In this document: in pieces, positions 24,084 to 31,824 of the stretch | Layout: every line of letters begins with the position of its first letter | Numbering within the stretch: position 1 is the first letter of the stretch | Origin: Flavobacteriales bacterium | GTDB lineage: Bacteria; Bacteroidota; Bacteroidia; Flavobacteriales; Flavobacteriaceae | NCBI GenBank assembly: GCA_017303755.1 | Contig: JAFLBS010000014.1 | Coordinates: 1-41,425, forward strand | DNA length: 41,425 nucleotides | Direction: 5' to 3' | Position numbers and translations under genes: made by a program | The notes under the pieces: generated by a model | Told to the model about the DNA's origin: nothing | The model's input: only the letters and a program-made list of their open reading frames with translations | Databases searched by the model: none

Positions 24084-24542
24084 ATGAGAATTGAAGAAAT
24101 AATAAAATCAACAGTTAGTATCGACGATGCAAAGAAAGTTGTACTCAACATCATGTATACTCAAAATGTTATTGCAGAGAAATTCAACGATGTATTAAAG
24201 CCGTATGACTTATCAGGTGAACAATACAATGTATTACGCATTTTACGAGGTCAAAAAGGAAATCCAGCCAATATGTGTGTGATTCAAGAGCGTATGATTG
24301 CCAAAAACAGCAACACTACTCGATTAATTGATAAACTATTATTAAAAGATTTAGTAACTCGCGAAGTGTGTCCAGAAAACCGAAGAAAAATCGAAGTGCT
24401 CATTACTCAAAAAGGACTTGATTTACTAACCGAACTCGATCCCAAAGTATTGGATAACGAAAAATTATTTGCCAACAATCTCAGCCCAGAAGAATTAGTA
24501 CAACTCAATACATTATTAGAAAAATATAGAAACTTAAATTAA
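24084..24542 (+). CDS. MarR-family transcriptional regulator
   Basis: A 152-residue winged-helix regulator with dimerisation helices at both ends and the DNA-binding core in the middle (YNVLRILRGQKGNPANMCVI, NSNTTRLIDKLLLKDLVTRE, wing VCPENRRKIEVLITQKG). It lies 8 nt before a nitroreductase gene and upstream of a YceI gene, a recurring Flavobacterium trio. Two palindromes overlap its promoter, so it probably represses this operon until a small ligand, perhaps an electrophile or phenolic compound, is bound. The ligand is not readable from sequence. Confidence 0.92.
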   Translation: MRIEEIIKSTVSIDDAKKVVLNIMYTQNVIAEKFNDVLKPYDLSGEQYNVLRILRGQKGNPANMCVIQERMIAKNSNTTRLIDKLLLKDLVTREVCPENRRKIEVLITQKGLDLLTELDPKVLDNEKLFANNLSPEELVQLNTLLEKYRNLN

Positions 24543-24550
24543 TTTATACT

Positions 24551-25183
24551 ATGACTCAATTCATAAAAGACGCCAATTGGCGCTATGCAACCAAAAAATT
24601 CGACGCCTCCAAAAAAGTAACTGCCGAAGATTTAGCTACTCTAAAAGAAGCCATCCGTTTATCAGCTTCATCGTATGGTTTACAACCTTACAAAGTATTC
24701 ATCATTGAAAATCCTGAAATCAGAGCTCAATTGCAACCTGCATCTTGGGGACAAACACAAATTGTGGATGCCTCTCAAGTGATTGTATTTGCTAATATGA
24801 CTGAATTTGGTGATGACGAGATCAATGCTTATTTTGATAACATGACTTCTACTAGAGGAATTTCGATTGAGGCTGTTCAAGGCTATAAAGATTTCATGAA
24901 ATCAAAAATCAATGCTCTTTCGGCTGAGGCTAAATCGAACTGGACAGCCAAACAAACCTATCTAGCTTTAGGTAATTTATTGAATGCGGCGGCCGAATTA
25001 AAAATTGACGTTACTCCAATGGAAGGTTTTGAAGCCGACAAATACAACGAAATTTTAGGATTAACCGAAAAAGGCTTAAACGCTTCAGTAGTAGCAACTA
25101 TTGGTTACCGTCACGACGAAGACGCTACTCAACACTACGCTAAAGTGCGCAAATCAACAGAAGAATTATTTATCAATCTATAA
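24551..25183 (+). CDS. Nitroreductase-family NAD(P)H-dependent oxidoreductase
   Basis: A 210-residue flavoprotein. It shows the N-terminal RYATKKFDASKKV element, the SSYGLQPYKVFII flavin-binding segment, the LGNLLNAAAELKIDVTPMEG motif and a C-terminal GYRHDEDA...KVRKS. Members bind FMN as dimers and reduce nitroaromatics, quinones or related compounds with NAD(P)H. Full length for the family. It is co-transcribed with the MarR gene (8-nt gap) and probably with the YceI gene (22-nt gap), suggesting a detoxification or redox role under MarR control. Confidence 0.92.
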   Translation: MTQFIKDANWRYATKKFDASKKVTAEDLATLKEAIRLSASSYGLQPYKVFIIENPEIRAQLQPASWGQTQIVDASQVIVFANMTEFGDDEINAYFDNMTSTRGISIEAVQGYKDFMKSKINALSAEAKSNWTAKQTYLALGNLLNAAAELKIDVTPMEGFEADKYNEILGLTEKGLNASVVATIGYRHDEDATQHYAKVRKSTEELFINL

Positions 25184-25205
25184 TCAATAATTAAAATTCA
25201 AAACA

Positions 25206-25781
25206 ATGAAAAATTTAAAAACAATCGCATTAGCAGTAATCGTAGCTTTAGGATCATTCACAACTACAGCACAAACCAACAAGAAAATTGATACTAAAAA
25301 AAGTAGCATTACTTGGGTTGGAAAAAAAGTAACAGGTCAACACAGTGGAACTATTAATTTCTCTGACGGAACAATCGCCATCAACGGAAAATCAATCAGA
25401 GGTGGTTCATTTGTTGTAGATATGACATCTATTAACACAACCGATTTAGAAGCAGGTAAAGGAAAAGAAAAATTAGACGGTCACTTAAAAGCAGACGATT
25501 TCTTTGGTGTAGACAAATACCCAACAGCTAAATTAGAAATCAAATTAATCTCTGATAATGGCGATGGTACTTTCAATGTTAGTGCTAATTTAACCATCAA
25601 AGATCAAACAAATCCTGTAACTTTTACATTAAAATCAACTAGCAGATCTACTGCAACAGCTACTTTAAAAGTAGATCGTACAAAATACGGAATCAAATAC
25701 GGTTCAGGTAGTTTCTTCGACGGTTTAGGTGATAAAGCCATCAGCGACGAATTCGAATTAACAGTAAACTTAGTGTTCTAA
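25206..25781 (+). CDS. YceI-family periplasmic protein
   Basis: A 191-residue exported protein with a signal peptide (ending GSFTTTAQ) and a YceI lipocalin-like barrel (about 25-191; KSSITWVGKKVTGQHSGTI, RGGSFVVDMTSI, LKADDFFGVDKYPTAKLEI, KYGIKYGSGSFFDGLGDKAI). YceI barrels bind long isoprenoid or fatty lipids in the periplasm. It lies 22 nt after the nitroreductase gene, completing the MarR-controlled operon. Confidence 0.93.
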   Translation: MKNLKTIALAVIVALGSFTTTAQTNKKIDTKKSSITWVGKKVTGQHSGTINFSDGTIAINGKSIRGGSFVVDMTSINTTDLEAGKGKEKLDGHLKADDFFGVDKYPTAKLEIKLISDNGDGTFNVSANLTIKDQTNPVTFTLKSTSRSTATATLKVDRTKYGIKYGSGSFFDGLGDKAISDEFELTVNLVF

Positions 25782-25808
25782 TTCACTCACACAATTGTTA
25801 TGAAAATC

Positions 25809-25838
25809 AAACCTTGGAAGAAATTCTGAGGTTTTTTT
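25809..25838 (+). terminator. Probable rho-independent terminator after the YceI gene
   Basis: AAACCT (25809-25814) pairs with AGGTTT (25829-25834), and an inner GAA/TTC pairing extends it across a small bulge. Seven T residues follow. Confidence 0.65.
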
Positions 25839-25848
25839 GTTTTTTTCT

Positions 25849-26016
25849 GGTTTCAAGTTTCAAGTTCTTGTTTTTGAATTTGACATTGAATTTTGCTATT
25901 GCTATTGAATCAGGGCAAATCCCTTCGTTTGCTTCGTGCCTCGCCACTTCGGGTCAGGCTGTACGTTCCAAGTCCTCGCTCCTACGTCGCTGTGGGCTTT
26001 CCACTTCCATCCTTTT
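25849..26016. repeat. Intergenic zone with short GTTTCAA array and dispersed repeat copy B
   Basis: 25849-25867 carries two TTTCAAG heptamers. From 25915 a GC-rich element begins with GGGCAAATCCC and includes GTACGTTCCAAGTCC, TCGCTCC and GGGCTTTCCACTTCCATCC, which match the second half of the element at 20522. A 71-codon open frame here is judged spurious. Confidence 0.6.
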
Positions 26017-26047
26017 TGCAATTCTGTAGTAAATAGAACTATATTTG
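26016..26047 (+). promoter_or_regulatory. Promoter of the glutamine amidotransferase gene
   Basis: -33 TTG at 26016-26018, 21 nt, then -7 box TATATTTG at 26040-26047, as in the Flavobacterium consensus TTG-N17-23-TAnnTTTG. The ATG at 26052 is 4 nt after the box, so the transcript is nearly leaderless. Confidence 0.7.
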
Positions 26048-26051
26048 CACT

Positions 26052-26621
26052 ATGACCAACGTTTTAATCATCGACAATTACGACAGTTTTACTTATAATT
26101 TAGTTCACTACTTTGAAGATTTAAATTGTAAAGTAACCGTTTTCCGCAACGACGAAATCGAACTCGACGATGTACGACCGTTTCATAAAATTGTTCTTTC
26201 TCCCGGACCAGGTTTACCCAAAGACGCCGGAATCCTAAACGAAATCATCAAAGAATTTGCCCCAACCAAATCGATACTCGGAGTTTGCCTCGGTCAACAA
26301 GCCATCGCCGAAGTCTTTGGTGGAAGTTTAATCAATTTAGAAACGGTACACCACGGCGTCGCTTCTACAATCACAATTTTAGACAACTCCAAGGGCTTAT
26401 TCACTCATTTCCCAGCAAAAATTGAAGTCGGCCGCTACCATTCGTGGGTAGTTAATCCAACTGATTTACCCGAAAGCCTCATTGTCACTGCCATCGACCA
26501 AGACAACCAAATTATGGCATTACAACACCAAACGTATGATGTGTGCGCCGTACAATTTCACCCCGAAAGTATTTTAACACCTTTGGGAAAGGAAATTTTA
26601 AAAAATTGGTTGAAGGAGTAG
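26052..26621 (+). CDS. pabA: Aminodeoxychorismate/anthranilate synthase glutamine amidotransferase subunit
   Basis: A 189-residue class I glutamine amidotransferase. It has LIIDNYDSFTYNLVHY at the start, LSPGPGLPKDAG, the nucleophile Cys79 in LGVCLGQQAIAE and the His170/Glu172 pair in VQFHPES. It releases ammonia from glutamine for the chorismate-using partner subunit, giving aminodeoxychorismate (folate) or anthranilate (tryptophan). The gene stands alone, with no trp or pab partner in the window, so pabA versus trpG cannot be settled; it may serve both. Length is normal. Translation starts at a near-leaderless ATG. Confidence 0.88.
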   Translation: MTNVLIIDNYDSFTYNLVHYFEDLNCKVTVFRNDEIELDDVRPFHKIVLSPGPGLPKDAGILNEIIKEFAPTKSILGVCLGQQAIAEVFGGSLINLETVHHGVASTITILDNSKGLFTHFPAKIEVGRYHSWVVNPTDLPESLIVTAIDQDNQIMALQHQTYDVCAVQFHPESILTPLGKEILKNWLKE

Positions 26622-26683
26622 TTGTGTTAGTTTTTGAGTTTTATTCCGCTGCGCTCCATACTTTCGGTTGCGTCCCGGGTCAG

Positions 26684-26746
26684 GTTTCGAGTTTCGAGTT
26701 TCGAGTTTCAAGTTTCAAGTTTCAAGTTTCAAGTTTCAAGTTTCAA
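26684..26746. repeat. Heptanucleotide tandem repeat (GTTTCRA)9
   Basis: Nine perfect 7-bp units in tandem: three GTTTCGA (26684-26704) then six GTTTCAA (26705-26746). Shorter runs of the same heptamer occur at 16874-16894 and 25851-25864. The rest of the 26622-26970 interval shows no gene; the promoter of the next gene must lie in its last part. Confidence 0.92.
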
Positions 26747-26970
26747 GTTGTTTATTTAAGAAATCTATTCTCTATTTTCTGAAATAAAACTATCGTTCAA
26801 ATAAACTCATTTAAACAACTGGTTAAAAACAAATTACACTTTCAGTATAGATTTCTTCTATTGCAGTTTTCAACTAAAAACGTGACTTATGAACAAAAGT
26901 AAACAACTAAAAAACTAATTCATTATATTTGATTGACTGTGAATAAATTACAAATTTAAAACTTTCAATT

Positions 26971-27318
26971 ATGGGACTTTTTGGAAACACCGAGAAAAAA
27001 ATCATCGAAGATCTTCGCAAAAAAAGTGAAGACATCAGCAAAGACATCTCTAATGAAATTGATGAGTTGTTAGATGAATTAAAATCAGACTACGATGAAA
27101 ACCGAAAAGTGGTAAAAGAGTTTAATGATTTTGTTGACGAAATCAAATCCAAACTCGACCCAGAAGATGCTTCTAAACTAGAAGAATTTACATCCAAACT
27201 AACCAAGGTAAAACGCTGTGCCAAAAAAGGCGTAGAAGCCATGCGTGAACTATCACGTGACCAACGCAAAGCCACACGGGAAACACTAAGAGAATACCAA
27301 GAGTATTTGTATGTTTAA
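26971..27318 (+). CDS. Small charged coiled-coil protein
   Basis: A 115-residue soluble protein, almost wholly helical and highly charged (EKKIIEDLRKKSEDISKDIS, then DELLDELKSDYDENRKVVKE), with heptad-like spacing of I, L and V. There is no signal peptide and no transmembrane helix. One Cys occurs in KVKRCAKKG. Family not recognised. The TAA (27316-27318) overlaps the convergent yaaA stop. It is probably a cytoplasmic oligomer, possibly a structural or adaptor protein; this is inference from composition. Confidence 0.8.
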   Translation: MGLFGNTEKKIIEDLRKKSEDISKDISNEIDELLDELKSDYDENRKVVKEFNDFVDEIKSKLDPEDASKLEEFTSKLTKVKRCAKKGVEAMRELSRDQRKATRETLREYQEYLYV

Positions 27319-28073
27319 CGCGTAAACACCAATTTATTTCCGCTACTCAAATTGGCATCAAAGGCGTAACCTTCGAAATTGAAGCCTTTCAAGTCGTCTA
27401 TGGTTTCGGCATTAGTATCTAAAATATAACGTACCATCATTCCTCTTGCCTTTTTAGCAAAAAAACTAATCATTTTGAGTTGACCGTCTTTGTAATCTTT
27501 AAATTCGGGAGTAATGACAGGAACTTTTAATGTTTTGGCATCAACAGAGCTGAAGTATTCATTGCTTGCCAAATTGACAAACAGTTCTCCTTTCTGCAAT
27601 TCGCTATTCAATGTTTTGGTGATGGTTTTCTTCCAAAACTCGTACAAGTTTTTATTTTTACCAATAGCTATTGAAGTTCCCATTTCCAAACGATACGGCT
27701 GCATTAAATCGAGTGGTTGTAACAAGCCATACAATCCTGATAAAATACGGAGTTTGTTTTGTAAAACGTCTAATTTTTCTTCTGGCAAGCTATATACATC
27801 CAAACCAATATAGACATCACCATCAAAAGCATATACTGCTGGACGTGCATTTTCAACTGTAAACGGAGTGTGCCAATCTTGATTGCGTTGCCAATTGAGT
27901 TCGGCCAACTTATCAGAAATATCCATTAATTGTGCTAAAACTTTTGGTTTTTTCTTTTTCAATGTCTTCTGAATAGTTTCAGCTTGTTTTAAAAATTGCG
28001 GTTCTGAAAACCGTTGAGTAGGCAACTCTTTTTCAAAATTCAACGACTTGGCGGGAGAAATTACAATCTTCAT
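27315..28073 (-). CDS. yaaA: Peroxide stress protein YaaA
   Basis: 252 residues, full length for YaaA (DUF328). The N-terminal MKIVISPAKSLNFE, the middle DISDKLAELNWQRNQDW and VYAFDGDVYIGLD, and the closing FEGYAFDANLSS are family hallmarks. In Escherichia coli, YaaA lowers free intracellular iron during hydrogen peroxide stress and thus limits DNA damage; the same role is assumed here. It is monocistronic on the minus strand and converges on the coiled-coil gene with overlapping stop codons. Confidence 0.95.
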   Translation of the reverse strand: MKIVISPAKSLNFEKELPTQRFSEPQFLKQAETIQKTLKKKKPKVLAQLMDISDKLAELNWQRNQDWHTPFTVENARPAVYAFDGDVYIGLDVYSLPEEKLDVLQNKLRILSGLYGLLQPLDLMQPYRLEMGTSIAIGKNKNLYEFWKKTITKTLNSELQKGELFVNLASNEYFSSVDAKTLKVPVITPEFKDYKDGQLKMISFFAKKARGMMVRYILDTNAETIDDLKGFNFEGYAFDANLSSGNKLVFTR

Positions 28074-28286
28074 AACTTATTTTTAGTGTTTCAAAAGTAC
28101 GAATTAAGGACTTCTTTTTTCTTTTTTTAAATGAATAGTTTCAATAAAATTATTGAAGAAATCTATTTTAACTTTTTAATCGAATAAAAAATCTCTTCCC
28201 GTTTTAATCTTTTGATAATCATTTGATAACACTACAAAAAAAGAATTATTGCTTATTTTTTGTAACTTTAAAATAAAACTGAAACC

Positions 28287-28451
28287 ATGGATATAAATTG
28301 GATTATCATTGGAATTGTAGTGATTTGCTGCTTAATTCTGGTCTACTTTCTAATTAAACGAAATCGTAAAGACGAGAAAGAATATGAAGAATTTCTCAGT
28401 AAAACCGATGACACAAATAACTTGGACAAATTGAATCGAGAAGATTTGTAG
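28287..28451 (+). CDS. Small single-span membrane protein (54 aa)
   Basis: ATG 28287 to TAG 28449-28451 encodes 54 residues: a hydrophobic helix at 5-23 (WIIIGIVVICCLILVYFLI), a basic stop-transfer (KRNRKDEK) and a charged cytoplasmic tail (YEEFLSKTDDTNNLDKLNRE). The positive-inside rule gives an outside N-terminus and inside C-terminus. A GTAACTTTA -7-like word precedes it near 28262. Flavobacterium genomes hold many such small proteins; function unknown. Confidence 0.65.
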   Translation: MDINWIIIGIVVICCLILVYFLIKRNRKDEKEYEEFLSKTDDTNNLDKLNREDL

Positions 28452-28651
28452 TCTAATTATATTTTAGTAGAGTTTGATGTAAAAATTGTTTTTAGCCACG
28501 ATTCGAGCATAGCGAACAGACGAAGTAATCATCGAATTTACTATTTTAAATATTTGATTTATTCGAATGTTCATCGCAGATCAACAAATTTAAACTATAT
28601 CATTTATTTGTAAATGTATTTGACAATTCTGCCTTCTTTACAATAATCATT

Positions 28652-29029
28652 TTAACATCTTAATAAAGTTGGTAATAAAAATAAAATAGTACCTATCAAA
28701 AAAATAAAAGTTAAAATATGTATTTTATAATGATTTGCTCTTAAAAAAATGAACTGTTGTATTGTCCGAATTAGCCAAAAAATGGAGGTTCCAACTAAAA
28801 ACCAATTTCCAAATTCAGTTGCTACAAGTTCTTTCGGAAAAACGAAACAAATAATGGCAGTCAATATAAAATAGTAGCTGATTTGAAGATTTAAAATTTG
28901 CATTATTCCTCTATTTGCAAAACTTAATTTTTTCAATTCACTATCCCAATGAAACATTTTCCAGAACCCAAAGTGAAAAAGTGCGAATGCTATATTATAA
29001 AGTCCACAAATAAATAGTATTGTTTCCAT
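28652..29029 (-). CDS. Four-helix membrane protein of unknown function
   Basis: 125 residues with about four hydrophobic helices: ILFICGLYNIAFALFHFGFW, ISYYFILTAIICFVF, WFLVGTSIFWLIRTIQQFIF and ILTFIFLIGTILFLLPTLL. The first helix carries His and Phe (FALFHFGFW) and there is an R-G-I-M-Q motif between helices 1 and 2. The arrangement recalls small four-helix membrane families, but I cannot name one. Monocistronic, minus strand. Confidence 0.75.
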   Translation of the reverse strand: METILFICGLYNIAFALFHFGFWKMFHWDSELKKLSFANRGIMQILNLQISYYFILTAIICFVFPKELVATEFGNWFLVGTSIFWLIRTIQQFIFLRANHYKIHILTFIFLIGTILFLLPTLLRC

Positions 29030-29075
29030 CTTGTCATTGTTTTACGGTTTCATAGCATTACTGCCAACGTTCCCA

Positions 29076-29100
29076 TGCTTGCCAACTGCAGCTGCAAGCA
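29076..29100. repeat. Hairpin in a GC-richer spacer
   Basis: TGCTTGC (29076-29082) pairs perfectly with GCAAGCA (29094-29100), and the loop holds the CTGCAG/CAGCTG palindromes. The whole 29050-29215 spacer is GC-richer than its surroundings, with AACGTT near the left end and TGTTAG at the right. It separates unrelated small membrane-protein genes. Confidence 0.5.
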
Positions 29101-29213
29101 CTGACTAAAACAAAACTACAACATTTCTTAAAAAGACAGAATTGTAGCTGCCAGATTATTTTCTACTAAGACTAAACAGCAAGCGCAAGCCCAGCAATAG
29201 CGTCAAACATGTG

Positions 29214-29486
29214 TTAGTAGCAGTTTTTCTTTTCTAGAAAATGATGAATTTTATTTCCAATTAATCCTCCAACTACTAGAGTGAATATTACATTGAATAA
29301 ATTTATTTCTGGATGACCACCAGAAGCTGATGAAGAACTATAAAACAATCGTAAAACGAAGTTCATTTCTTTTGTATGATAATAGCAAGGATCAGGCATT
29401 ATTATTTCGTCAATAATTGTGAAATTTAGAATTAACGCAACAATCGCGAAGACAACAATTAATAACCATTTCATTTGACCGTTCAT
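29214..29486 (-). CDS. Small membrane protein of unknown function
   Basis: 90 residues with two hydrophobic helices (WLLIVVFAIVALILNFTII and LFNVIFTLVVGGLIGNKI) joined by a region containing DPCYYH and a Ser/Gly-rich turn. An internal ATG (MKWLL, 29474) is an alternative start. It is the second gene of a minus-strand pair, 7 nt after the gene at 29494. No family recognised. Confidence 0.68.
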   Translation of the reverse strand: MNGQMKWLLIVVFAIVALILNFTIIDEIIMPDPCYYHTKEMNFVLRLFYSSSSASGGHPEINLFNVIFTLVVGGLIGNKIHHFLEKKNCY

Positions 29487-29493
29487 AATTCGT

Positions 29494-29781
29494 TTAAGTT
29501 CTTTTTTGAAAACAATATTTAATGAAGTTTATAATTCCATATAAAATAACGTGTGTTATTAAAAATAGTATTCCATAAAATAGTACAGCTAATGAATTTC
29601 CATATTTAAAATTCTCTTTGTCTGCAAAAACATAAACCATTATAATGAAGTAAGAAATAAATATTATGAGGTTAATTTTGTAAACTCTTTTTTTAGTTCT
29701 GAAATAGTGAACAAAAAAATATCCAAATACTGAAATGTATAATAAATACAACATTAAAAATTCAGAGTCTATTGGAAACAT
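29494..29781 (-). CDS. Small three-helix membrane protein of unknown function
   Basis: 95 residues with three hydrophobic helices (FLMLYLLYISVFGYFFVHYF, INLIIFISYFIIMVYVF and LAVLFYGILFLITHVILYGI) and basic loops (RTKKRVYK, C-terminal FQKRT). It is the first gene of a two-gene unit with the gene at 29214. It shows no motif that reveals function. Confidence 0.68.
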   Translation of the reverse strand: MFPIDSEFLMLYLLYISVFGYFFVHYFRTKKRVYKINLIIFISYFIIMVYVFADKENFKYGNSLAVLFYGILFLITHVILYGIINFIKYCFQKRT

Positions 29782-29890
29782 ATTTAATATTTAAATAGAT
29801 TTAAGTTCTTGGTCGGCATAAAATTACTGCTAACTATTAGTCATCAGTAACTTATTATTATTTTTTATATAGTAGATGCAGTTAGTTAAT

Positions 29891-30565
29891 TTACACAATT
29901 CGTCCATCTTCCATAGTAATGATTCGATTGGTACGAGCCGCAAAATCAGGATCATGAGTTACAATTAACAAGGTTTGCTTTTTTTCTAATGTTAATTTTT
30001 GAAAAATATCAAACACTAAATCACTGTTTTTTTTATCTAAGTTTCCTGTAGGTTCATCGCCCATAATGATCAAAGGATTATTGATTAAGGCTCGTGCAAT
30101 AGCAACCCGCTGTTTTTGTCCACCACTCAATTGATTGGGCATTTTTAACGCTTGTTCTTGCATGTCTAATGTGCGTAAATGTTCCATTGCATTGTGTTCG
30201 ATTTCTTGCTCTGAAAGTGCTCCAAGTTTCATTCCGGGCAACATTACGTTTTTTAAGACATTGTATTCTGAAAGCAAATAATGAAACTGAAATACAAAGC
30301 CAATATTTTCATTTCTAATTTGTGCCAAAGCCTTATCGGGTTTCCCAGTAATCAATTCTTCGTGAATGTACAACTCGCCTTCATAATCAGTATCCATATT
30401 AGAAAGCAAATACAACAAGGTCGATTTTCCGCAACCCGATTTCCCAACGATAGAAACGAACTCGCCATGGTCGATGCTCATATCAATTTCTTTCAATACC
30501 TGAAACTTAATCGGGTCGTAGAAATATTTGGTTAACTTTTTGGTTTCTAATACTTTATTACTCAT
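29891..30565 (-). CDS. ABC transporter ATP-binding protein, MacB/LolD type
   Basis: 224 residues, a single nucleotide-binding domain. It has Walker A GKSGCGKST (41-49), the Q loop VFQFHYLLSEYNVL, signature LSGGQ (146-150), Walker B LIIMGDEPTGNLD and the switch His in LLIVTHDP. The EPTGNLD form and the partner permease place it with the MacB/LolD (FtsX-permease) class, which work as mechanotransmitters rather than simple transporters. It is the last gene of a three-gene operon; its ATG lies 2 nt after the permease stop. Confidence 0.94.
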   Translation of the reverse strand: MSNKVLETKKLTKYFYDPIKFQVLKEIDMSIDHGEFVSIVGKSGCGKSTLLYLLSNMDTDYEGELYIHEELITGKPDKALAQIRNENIGFVFQFHYLLSEYNVLKNVMLPGMKLGALSEQEIEHNAMEHLRTLDMQEQALKMPNQLSGGQKQRVAIARALINNPLIIMGDEPTGNLDKKNSDLVFDIFQKLTLEKKQTLLIVTHDPDFAARTNRIITMEDGRIV

Positions 30566-30567
30566 TA

Positions 30568-31824
30568 TTATTTTCCTCTAATAATTTCTACCGGATCTAT
30601 TTTACTCGCTTTTACCGCTGGAAACAATCCTGCAATCAATGTTGTGATTAATGCAAACGTAATTCCGATGACATAAAACATCGGATTAAAATTAATTGGA
30701 TACGTGGTTACCGTTGGTAAAGCAGCTGTATTAAACGGGATATTATCAATGATGTTGGTAAAAATAAATCCAAACAACAACCCAAAAATTCCACCCGTAA
30801 AACCAATAATCATCGACAGTGAAATAAAAATCCATTTTACATCATTACCAGAAAATCCGGTGGCTTTGAGTATAGCGATGCTGTCCATTTTTTCAAAAAT
30901 CATCATGTTCAAGATGTTGTAAATTCCGAATCCAGCGACTATTAGTAGCACAATCCCAACTGCATACGAAATAATACTTCGCACTGAACTTCCAGTTTCA
31001 AACTGTGAGTTGGAAGTTTGGTAATCAATGGTATCCAAATCGAATTTTGTCTTAAACTCTTTTGCGACTTGAGGCGCAGTAGTAATATCATACAATTTCA
31101 CTTGAATATCGGTAATGTAATTGGTAGATTCTCCTAATAATTTCTGAGCCATGTCAAGCGATGTATAACTCATAGTATCGTCTAATTCGGCGATACCAAT
31201 TTGCGAAATTCCAACTACTTTCATCGAAGACAAATTGCCTTTGGCAGTAGTAATTTTAATAATATCGCCTTTGGCTAGTAGCATTTTATCGGCCAAACCT
31301 TTTCCGATAATTATACTATTGTTTTGTTCCAAATCGGCTATTTTACCTTCAATAATGTAATCACTTAGTGCAAACAGTTTTTCTTCGGCTTGTACGTCAA
31401 TTCCGTTTACCACACCTGATATTTCGATAGTTCCCGAATTAAAAAAAACAGGCGTTGTTATTTTGGGCGCCACATCAATGATGCGTTTGTCATTCTTTAA
31501 ATTATAAATAATGGCTTTGCTGTTGTAAATGGCTTTTCCTCTATCTTTCGGCTTAACAGAATTGACAAAATTGACATCATTTTTATATTTCTCAGATAAA
31601 TTGATAGGTTGATTTTCGGAAGGTTTGATTTCGTTGTACAATCGAACGTGAGCTGTTCTGTTGAGCATCAATCCATCGAGTAAATCGTTTAACCCGTTCA
31701 TAAAACTCACCAGTGAAATGAACATTGCAATACCAAAAGTAACTCCAACTGCAGCAACAACGGTTTGTTTGAGTCGTGCACGAAGCAAATGAATTGCAAT
31801 ATTTAAGATGAGTTTAAAATTCAT
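30568..31824 (-). CDS. FtsX/MacB-like ABC transporter permease
   Basis: 418 residues with the four-helix MacB/FtsX layout: one N-terminal helix (about 18-45, QTVVAAVGVTFGIAMFISLV), a large periplasmic domain (about 50-285), and three C-terminal helices (about 290-310, 340-365, 385-405) ending ALITTLIAGLFPAVKASKIDPVEIIRGK. The A-x-x-A-S-K-I-D-P-V-E-I-I-R-G tail is a hallmark of this class. Its start overlaps the stop of the fusion-protein gene by one base (TAATG). With the ATPase and fusion protein it should form a MacAB-like pump; no outer-membrane channel gene is present in the window. Confidence 0.93.
   Translation of the reverse strand: MNFKLILNIAIHLLRARLKQTVVAAVGVTFGIAMFISLVSFMNGLNDLLDGLMLNRTAHVRLYNEIKPSENQPINLSEKYKNDVNFVNSVKPKDRGKAIYNSKAIIYNLKNDKRIIDVAPKITTPVFFNSGTIEISGVVNGIDVQAEEKLFALSDYIIEGKIADLEQNNSIIIGKGLADKMLLAKGDIIKITTAKGNLSSMKVVGISQIGIAELDDTMSYTSLDMAQKLLGESTNYITDIQVKLYDITTAPQVAKEFKTKFDLDTIDYQTSNSQFETGSSVRSIISYAVGIVLLIVAGFGIYNILNMMIFEKMDSIAILKATGFSGNDVKWIFISLSMIIGFTGGIFGLLFGFIFTNIIDNIPFNTAALPTVTTYPINFNPMFYVIGITFALITTLIAGLFPAVKASKIDPVEIIRGK

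Noticed and set aside
25814-26029. 71-codon frame after the YceI gene
   Set aside because: It runs through a terminator, a heptamer repeat and a dispersed element; the composition is not protein-like.
26684-26746. CRISPR array
   Set aside because: The units are 7 bp in direct tandem without spacers, and no cas genes are near.
26543-26782. 79-codon frame with repeated SFKFQVS
   Set aside because: It is the translated (GTTTCRA) array and overlaps the end of pabA.
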